A DNA stretch of 64,000 nucleotides from Rhodococcus sp. PAMC28707. Its GTDB lineage: Bacteria > Actinomycetota > Actinomycetes > Mycobacteriales > Mycobacteriaceae. The stretch spans positions 2,728,001-2,792,000 of the forward strand of contig NZ_CP039253.1 in NCBI RefSeq assembly GCF_004795915.1, given 5' to 3'. The notes beneath the pieces were generated by a model that worked only from the letters and a program-made list of their open reading frames with translations, searched no databases and was not told the origin of the DNA. Positions within the stretch are counted from its first letter, which is position 1. Each line of letters begins with the position of its first letter. The position numbers and the translations under genes were made by a program. This document shows positions 59,496 to 64,000 of this stretch, in pieces.

Positions 59496-61788
59496 ATGTC
59501 TTCGTATATTCCTTCAGTTTGGCGTTCGACTCCGCGACCGAATCGGGAACCCGATGTGCAGGAACGGGGCGTCCCACAAAGTATCCCTGAGCGGTCGTAC
59601 AAGAAAGCCTACGTAACTCGAGCAGGGTGGCGGCGTCCTCTACGCCCTCGGCCGTGATCGTCAGCCCGAGGGTGCGGGCCAGATCGATCGTGGATCTGAC
59701 GATGATGCCGTGAGCCTGATCGCGTGCCATGTCGCTGACGAAGGTCTTGTCGATCTTCAATTGCTGCACGGGAAGCCGCTGCAGGTAGGCGAGTGCGCTG
59801 TAACCGGTGCCGTAGTCGTCGATAGCAAGCGTGACTCCGAGCCTGCGGAGGCCCGACAGTGACGCGATTGCAACAGGTGGATCAGCCATCGACGACGTTT
59901 CGGTAATCTCGATGGTCAAATTCTCGGGCGCGGCTCCGGTTGCGGCGAGTGAGCGTCGAACCTGCTCGACGAGAGTGCTGTCGAGAAGATTGCGTGTGGA
60001 GATGTTGACCGAGACGTTGAGCTCCACCCCTGCTTCGCTCCACTCCTTGCGGTGGGCCAATGCCTCACTCAGGACGAAGTTGGCCAGCGGCCTGATCAGT
60101 CCGGTGTGCTCGGCCATCGGGAGGAACTGGTCGGGTTGGATGATGCCTTCGACAGGGTGGTTCCAGCGGAGAAGCGCTTCGACCCCGGTGGCCTCCATCG
60201 AGTCGAGATTTACTTGAAGTTGGTAGTAGAGCTCGAGTTCGCGGGCGTCGATCGCGGTGGTGAGCTCACTGAGCAGATGCAATTGGCGGCTGCTGTCGCG
60301 AGACATCGACGGGTCGTAGCTTGCGATACGTGGTTGCGCCATTTTCGCGGATTGCATCGCCAGATTGGATCGGTGGACCAAGCCGTCGGAGCGCGCACCG
60401 CACAGTTCGTCGCCTGCGGAAGTAGGTTCGCCGGTCCTCTCGACGACTCGGTCGCTCAGCGCAATACCGATGCTCGCCTCCACGAGCAACGTCGCGCCTC
60501 CGACACTGATGGGGCAGGACAGCGATGCATGCATCCCGTGGGCTGCGGCCACAGCCTCGGAAGGTGTGGCTTCCAGGGCGAGCGCAACGGCGAACTCGTC
60601 CGCTCCGAGTCGGGCGAGTACTCCACCGGGGCCGACAACGCAGGCAAGTCGGTCGGCGACGGCGCGAAGCACGTCGTCGCCGACCGCGTGCCCGAAAGTG
60701 TCGTTGACTTCCTTGAATCGATCTATGTCGAGCAACAGCAGAGCGAGGGGGCCGTCACTGGTGTCGATCCACTCTTCCAACCCCCGACGATTACGTGTTC
60801 CGGTCAGATGATCGGTCTCGGCAGCCGCCCGCAGAGTGTCTGTCTGTCGGCGTAGCAGCCGCAGTAGCTCGGTAACTCTGACGAACACGAGGGTGACAAG
60901 CACCGTCGCACACAGTACGACGACCCAACCCCATTCGGTGACGGGCGTTCCGCGGCCGAGAAGAATGGCCATGACTGCGCCCGGTGTGATGGCAGCCAGC
61001 GTCAGAACGATGGCGGTGGGTGTGCTGAACGAGGCAGCGAGAGTGCCCGGAGGTCCGCGCTTAACATGCGGGACAGTCAGGTATCTCATCGACGGATGAA
61101 GGGCAGCGGTTCCGAGTAGGACATAGCAGACGACATACCCGGCGACGGTGACATTCGGGGCCATCGTCGGCACCTCGGCCGAACCGACACGCATCGTGGT
61201 GTCGGTAGCCAGAGTGACCGCGACCGATGCAGCCAGAAGTCGAAACGATGTGCTCTGCCATTGGAAGGTGCCGAGAAAATGGACAAGAAGCCCAAGCACG
61301 AGAACGTCCATCGCCGGATAGGCGATGGTAGCCATGCCCGGGATGGTCGATACGTTGACGCCGTCGACCGGGATGACGAACACCCACAGGACGAGGCCGA
61401 ACGCGATCATGACGATCACACTGTTGGCAACGTGTCCGAACTCGCCTCGTCGCCAGCCCTGACGCACCAGAAGGAAGAGTCCGAACGCGAACAGTGGGTA
61501 GCCGAGAAGGTAGATGGCGTCGGCATACGATGGGACCGGCAGTTGGCCGTCGACATGCTCGATCCAGAAGAACGCGACGTCCCCCGTCAACCACATCGTG
61601 GTGCCGAGCGCGATCACACACCATGCCGCGCGGGATTCTGGGCGATTCACCACAATGCCTACGAGTACGGCGATCACCGCAGACAACCCGATACCGACAT
61701 ACAGCACATTGGACGGGGTGCCAGCCGGGGCCAAGAAGTAACCGATGCATGCGGCCGACGCCACTATCGGATACAACCACCATTTCAC
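59485..61788 (-). CDS. Membrane GGDEF-EAL protein (c-di-GMP turnover), paralogue 2
   Basis: It has the same layout as the gene at 24630: about 300 residues of membrane helices (from VKWWLYPIVASAACIGYFLAP), then GGDEF (LLLDIDRFKEVNDTFGHAVGDD) and EAL. Here the cyclase signature is GADEF. The EAL site looks complete: GVEALLRW, VNISTRNL, EITETSS, IDDYGTGYSA, LKIDK, AEGVED and TAQGYF. The GTG at 61788 has GGAAGGA eight bases upstream, which fixes the start at 767 aa and rejects 69 upstream codons. It overlaps bluB by 11 bp. Confidence 0.88.
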   Translation of the reverse strand: MKWWLYPIVASAACIGYFLAPAGTPSNVLYVGIGLSAVIAVLVGIVVNRPESRAAWCVIALGTTMWLTGDVAFFWIEHVDGQLPVPSYADAIYLLGYPLFAFGLFLLVRQGWRRGEFGHVANSVIVMIAFGLVLWVFVIPVDGVNVSTIPGMATIAYPAMDVLVLGLLVHFLGTFQWQSTSFRLLAASVAVTLATDTTMRVGSAEVPTMAPNVTVAGYVVCYVLLGTAALHPSMRYLTVPHVKRGPPGTLAASFSTPTAIVLTLAAITPGAVMAILLGRGTPVTEWGWVVVLCATVLVTLVFVRVTELLRLLRRQTDTLRAAAETDHLTGTRNRRGLEEWIDTSDGPLALLLLDIDRFKEVNDTFGHAVGDDVLRAVADRLACVVGPGGVLARLGADEFAVALALEATPSEAVAAAHGMHASLSCPISVGGATLLVEASIGIALSDRVVERTGEPTSAGDELCGARSDGLVHRSNLAMQSAKMAQPRIASYDPSMSRDSSRQLHLLSELTTAIDARELELYYQLQVNLDSMEATGVEALLRWNHPVEGIIQPDQFLPMAEHTGLIRPLANFVLSEALAHRKEWSEAGVELNVSVNISTRNLLDSTLVEQVRRSLAATGAAPENLTIEITETSSMADPPVAIASLSGLRRLGVTLAIDDYGTGYSALAYLQRLPVQQLKIDKTFVSDMARDQAHGIIVRSTIDLARTLGLTITAEGVEDAATLLELRRLSCTTAQGYFVGRPVPAHRVPDSVAESNAKLKEYTKTYER

Positions 61789-61910
61789 CCGGTGAATCCT
61801 TCCATGGCGTCGTGTCGTCGGTTTCTCGTCGCTGCCCAACTTCCCACACTTCGCAACTCGAATCACTTCGAACGCAGAATGTGGGAAGCCGGGGTGGTGA
61901 GACGTTCGAC

Positions 61911-63644
61911 TCAGGGAAGCAATTGATCGATGAACGAATTCGAGTAGATCCGGTGTGGATCGAGATCGTTGTAGGTCGCCCGGGCGGTGTCCCAATTCTC
62001 ATTTGCGGGAACACCCTCGCGGTAGGTCGCGGGGATGATGTTCTCGATCACGTCGGCATCCTTGTATGGCAGTTCGGTGCTGAACGCCCATCCTTTGGAC
62101 CATTCGGGACGGAAGGTCGCCCAGTCGCCCGTGTAATGCGAGCGCATCCACTGTTCCATCTCGCGATAGAACGCGAACATGCCCGGGGTGCCGGGGACGC
62201 CGAGCACGTTGAGCCATATCGCGGTGTCCCAGTCGGGATGATCGGGTCGCGGACGCATCGCCGAGATCGTCGGCGGCCCGGCAGAATCGACGAGGAGGTC
62301 CGACTCCGCGTCCATTCCACAGCAGCGGATTTCGACAGGGCCGTTGATCGGGAACTGCCCGATCGACTGGTAGTAGGACACCCGCTGTTCGAACCAGACG
62401 GTGAAGTCGTGAATAACCCGTGCAACGTTGCTCCGCTTGGTGATGACCGCGCCGCCGCCTTCGGTCAACAGGAGAGTGCTGGGCTTGATGTAGAACTGGA
62501 CGTTCTTCGCCCATCCCCACAAGTCGCTCGAACCTGTCGCAGCCAATCCACCGACGGTGGCGGTGTAGAAGAACTGTCCGAAAGCCGGTGCGATGGAGGT
62601 TATTCCGGCAGTCAGCTGTCCGATCAGGTCAGACGCGAGCTCGGGCAGATTATCGGAGAAGATGTAGTTGTACGGGCCGGTCACCTCGCGTGCAGTCAAA
62701 GGCTTTTCGGGGCAGATCGACCACACTTTCAGCCAGGGGTTCTCGGTGAACGGATACCAGATGGCCTCGACACGACCGGTTTGATTCAGAAAGCTCTCGA
62801 ACGTCCGTCCCGGTGCACTTGCTTCGCCGAACAGTTCGCGCCAACCGATGTCGGTATAACTCTGGCAGCGCATACGCGGATTGGCACCGGCCATCAGCGT
62901 GACCGAGGTCAGGAACACACGACCCAGGTGTGCCAGCAGTGGCGTGATCTCCGGGTCGGAACGATCGAAAGAGCGCAAAGCATAGGCGTCACCGTCCCAG
63001 ACCACGGCGGTGAGTGCGGTCACCAGATTGCTCAACGAACCGTACGTGGTGCCGGGTACCGGGATCTCCCCTGCAGCCGGAATCGCAGCACCGTGGGCAT
63101 CGACGGCCAGCGCACCTGCGATGGACAGCACCCCTGGCGCGGGCACACTGACCCAGCCGAGACCGTTGTTCTCGAGTTGCTGAAGGATTGCTTCCAGGGT
63201 CGCGCCGGCGCCGGCGGTCACCGTTGCGGGACGATCCGAATCTGCGGGGTCGACCGCAATCCCGTTCAGATGAACCATCGTATCGACCAGCACGACGCGA
63301 TCGAGATTTTCGCCGTTGACGATCGTCAACGGTGTCCACCCGTGCATCGCGCCCCGCGGCCTGATGCGATACGAGTTCTCGTGGGCCCAGTTCGCCAGTC
63401 GGACAACATCGTCCGGTGTGGCCGGTGAGCAGGTCCAGATGGCGTCGAGAATGATCTCCTTCGACCAGTTCTGATAGCGCTGCTGGTAGAGCGGAATCCC
63501 CGACGGAAAGTTCGGGGGTGCCGGGATGGTGCTTTCAGGACTGCCGAAAGGCACGGCACCAGCCGGGGCAGCGCGCATCACGGATGCCACCGCAAGTGCG
63601 CCCGCGCCTGCGGCGATGAATTTTCGGCGATTCAGACTGGACAT
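61911..63644 (-). CDS. Secreted cholesterol oxidase, covalent-FAD (VAO) type
   Basis: A Tat signal (NRRKFIAAGAGALAVASVM...APAGA) precedes a VAO-type FAD domain. IRPRGAMHGWTPL holds the presumed flavin-linked His (about residue 101). The cholesterol-oxidase substrate domain follows, with CQSYTDIGWRELFG, GPYNYIFSDNLPE and the active-site segment GPVEIRCCG (Glu and Arg). The sequence follows the class II Brevibacterium sterolicum enzyme closely to the end (NTWDTARA-like NWDTARATYNDLDPHRIYSN). It oxidises and isomerises cholesterol to cholest-4-en-3-one outside the cell. 577 aa. Confidence 0.93.
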   Translation of the reverse strand: MSSLNRRKFIAAGAGALAVASVMRAAPAGAVPFGSPESTIPAPPNFPSGIPLYQQRYQNWSKEIILDAIWTCSPATPDDVVRLANWAHENSYRIRPRGAMHGWTPLTIVNGENLDRVVLVDTMVHLNGIAVDPADSDRPATVTAGAGATLEAILQQLENNGLGWVSVPAPGVLSIAGALAVDAHGAAIPAAGEIPVPGTTYGSLSNLVTALTAVVWDGDAYALRSFDRSDPEITPLLAHLGRVFLTSVTLMAGANPRMRCQSYTDIGWRELFGEASAPGRTFESFLNQTGRVEAIWYPFTENPWLKVWSICPEKPLTAREVTGPYNYIFSDNLPELASDLIGQLTAGITSIAPAFGQFFYTATVGGLAATGSSDLWGWAKNVQFYIKPSTLLLTEGGGAVITKRSNVARVIHDFTVWFEQRVSYYQSIGQFPINGPVEIRCCGMDAESDLLVDSAGPPTISAMRPRPDHPDWDTAIWLNVLGVPGTPGMFAFYREMEQWMRSHYTGDWATFRPEWSKGWAFSTELPYKDADVIENIIPATYREGVPANENWDTARATYNDLDPHRIYSNSFIDQLLP

Positions 63645-63684
63645 AATGCTGGATACTCCGTCGTGTCGAAGATATGAAAGGGGG

Positions 63685-64000
63685 CTAGAGGGTTGTCAAT
63701 ATGACATCGGCGAGGGCCGGAGCGTTCTCTCGTGCGGGAACGGTGACGCTGATCAGATATCTACCGCCTTCGAGCCAGATACGGCAGGTCAAGGTCTCGC
63801 CAGGGTAGACGACGCCTGCGAACCTGGCGTCGAAACTGCCGATTGCGTCGGCATTACCGTCGAGGACAGTGTCGGTGACGGCCTTGCACACCATCGAGTA
63901 TGTGCACAGTCCGTGGAGAATCGGGTTGGGAAACCCTGCAGCGGAGGCGAACTTGGGATCCGAGTGCAGTGGATTGCGATCGCCGCACATGCGGTACATC
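63685..64000 (-). CDS. MaoC-domain enoyl-CoA hydratase, C-terminal part (5' end outside window)
   Basis: Only the last ~105 residues are present. RMCGDRNPLHSDPKFASAAGFPNPILHGLCTYSM is the hydratase-2 motif with the catalytic Asp and His (GDRNPLHSD). It resembles the C-terminal hotdog of the MaoC hydratases in the mycobacterial sterol region (Rv3538 type). It precedes the cholesterol oxidase by 40 bp on the same strand, so a sterol role is likely. Confidence 0.85.
   Translation of the reverse strand, partial: MYRMCGDRNPLHSDPKFASAAGFPNPILHGLCTYSMVCKAVTDTVLDGNADAIGSFDARFAGVVYPGETLTCRIWLEGGRYLISVTVPARENAPALADVILTTL

Noticed and set aside
61494..63428. 644-codon plus-strand frame across cholesterol oxidase
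   Set aside because: The minus strand matches cholesterol oxidase along its whole length; the plus frame has no motifs.

Overview
The window comes from the chromosome of a Rhodococcus-like mycolic-acid actinomycete. The evidence is high GC, frequent GTG starts, ATGA/GTGA stop-start overlaps, and gene order that follows the Mycobacterium tuberculosis stretch from tilS-hpt through ftsH-folE-folP-folB-folK, panC-panD-coaX, lysS, clpC, mhuD, mutY, can, disA-radA-lpqE, carD-ispD-ispF-cysS-rlmB. The species is inference; protein names rest on motifs and remembered family sequences, since no search could be run.

Region 1 (1-13.4 kb): the end of tilS, then hpt, are followed by two genes that do not belong to the conserved order: a GC-rich tandem acyl-CoA dehydrogenase and a membrane Ser/Thr kinase with a DFN motif. 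Then come ftsH and the tightly overlapped fol operon with a DUF3180 gene and a coiled-coil membrane protein. Region 2 (13.5-24.5 kb): DUF2520-panC-panD-coaX (pantothenate/CoA), a cysteine dioxygenase-rhodanese operon preceded by a tiny open frame containing Cys-Cys that looks like an attenuator, lysS, and clpC with a ClgR-type operator and a SigH-type promoter. No lsr2 lies between lysS and clpC. An MFS exporter and an OsmC protein follow.

Region 3 (24.6-39 kb): a membrane GGDEF-EAL protein whose 3' end runs 160 bp antisense into mhuD, two alpha/beta hydrolases, mutY, carbonic anhydrase, lpqE-radA-disA (minus strand), and carD-ispD-ispF-cysS-rlmB (plus strand). Region 4 (39-48 kb): the 5-oxoprolinase genes pxpA-pxpB-pxpC, a zinc/manganese ABC importer with a 33-bp tandem repeat between two of its genes, a LacI regulator, and a fusion of trehalose-phosphate phosphatase with GH15 trehalase.

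Region 5 (48-55.8 kb) is a compact steroid side-chain unit. It has kstR, two perfect KstR palindromes, fadE34, a single gene that fuses the ChsE1 and ChsE2 acyl-CoA dehydrogenase subunits, chsH2, chsH1 and ltp2. Together these can run the last side-chain cycle: dehydrogenation, hydration, and retro-aldol release of propionyl-CoA from the C-17 side chain. Region 6 (55.8-64 kb): gluconokinase starting at the foot of a long hairpin, DUF2637 and DUF427 proteins, then a minus-strand series of a MaoC hydratase (cut by the window end), a secreted covalent-FAD cholesterol oxidase, a second GGDEF-EAL protein, bluB and a beta-propeller lipoprotein. Sterol use is therefore represented twice in the last 16 kb.

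A 55-bp imperfect palindrome occurs in two intergenic places (22.3 and 45.3 kb). No tRNA, rRNA, insertion sequence, prophage or CRISPR array was seen.
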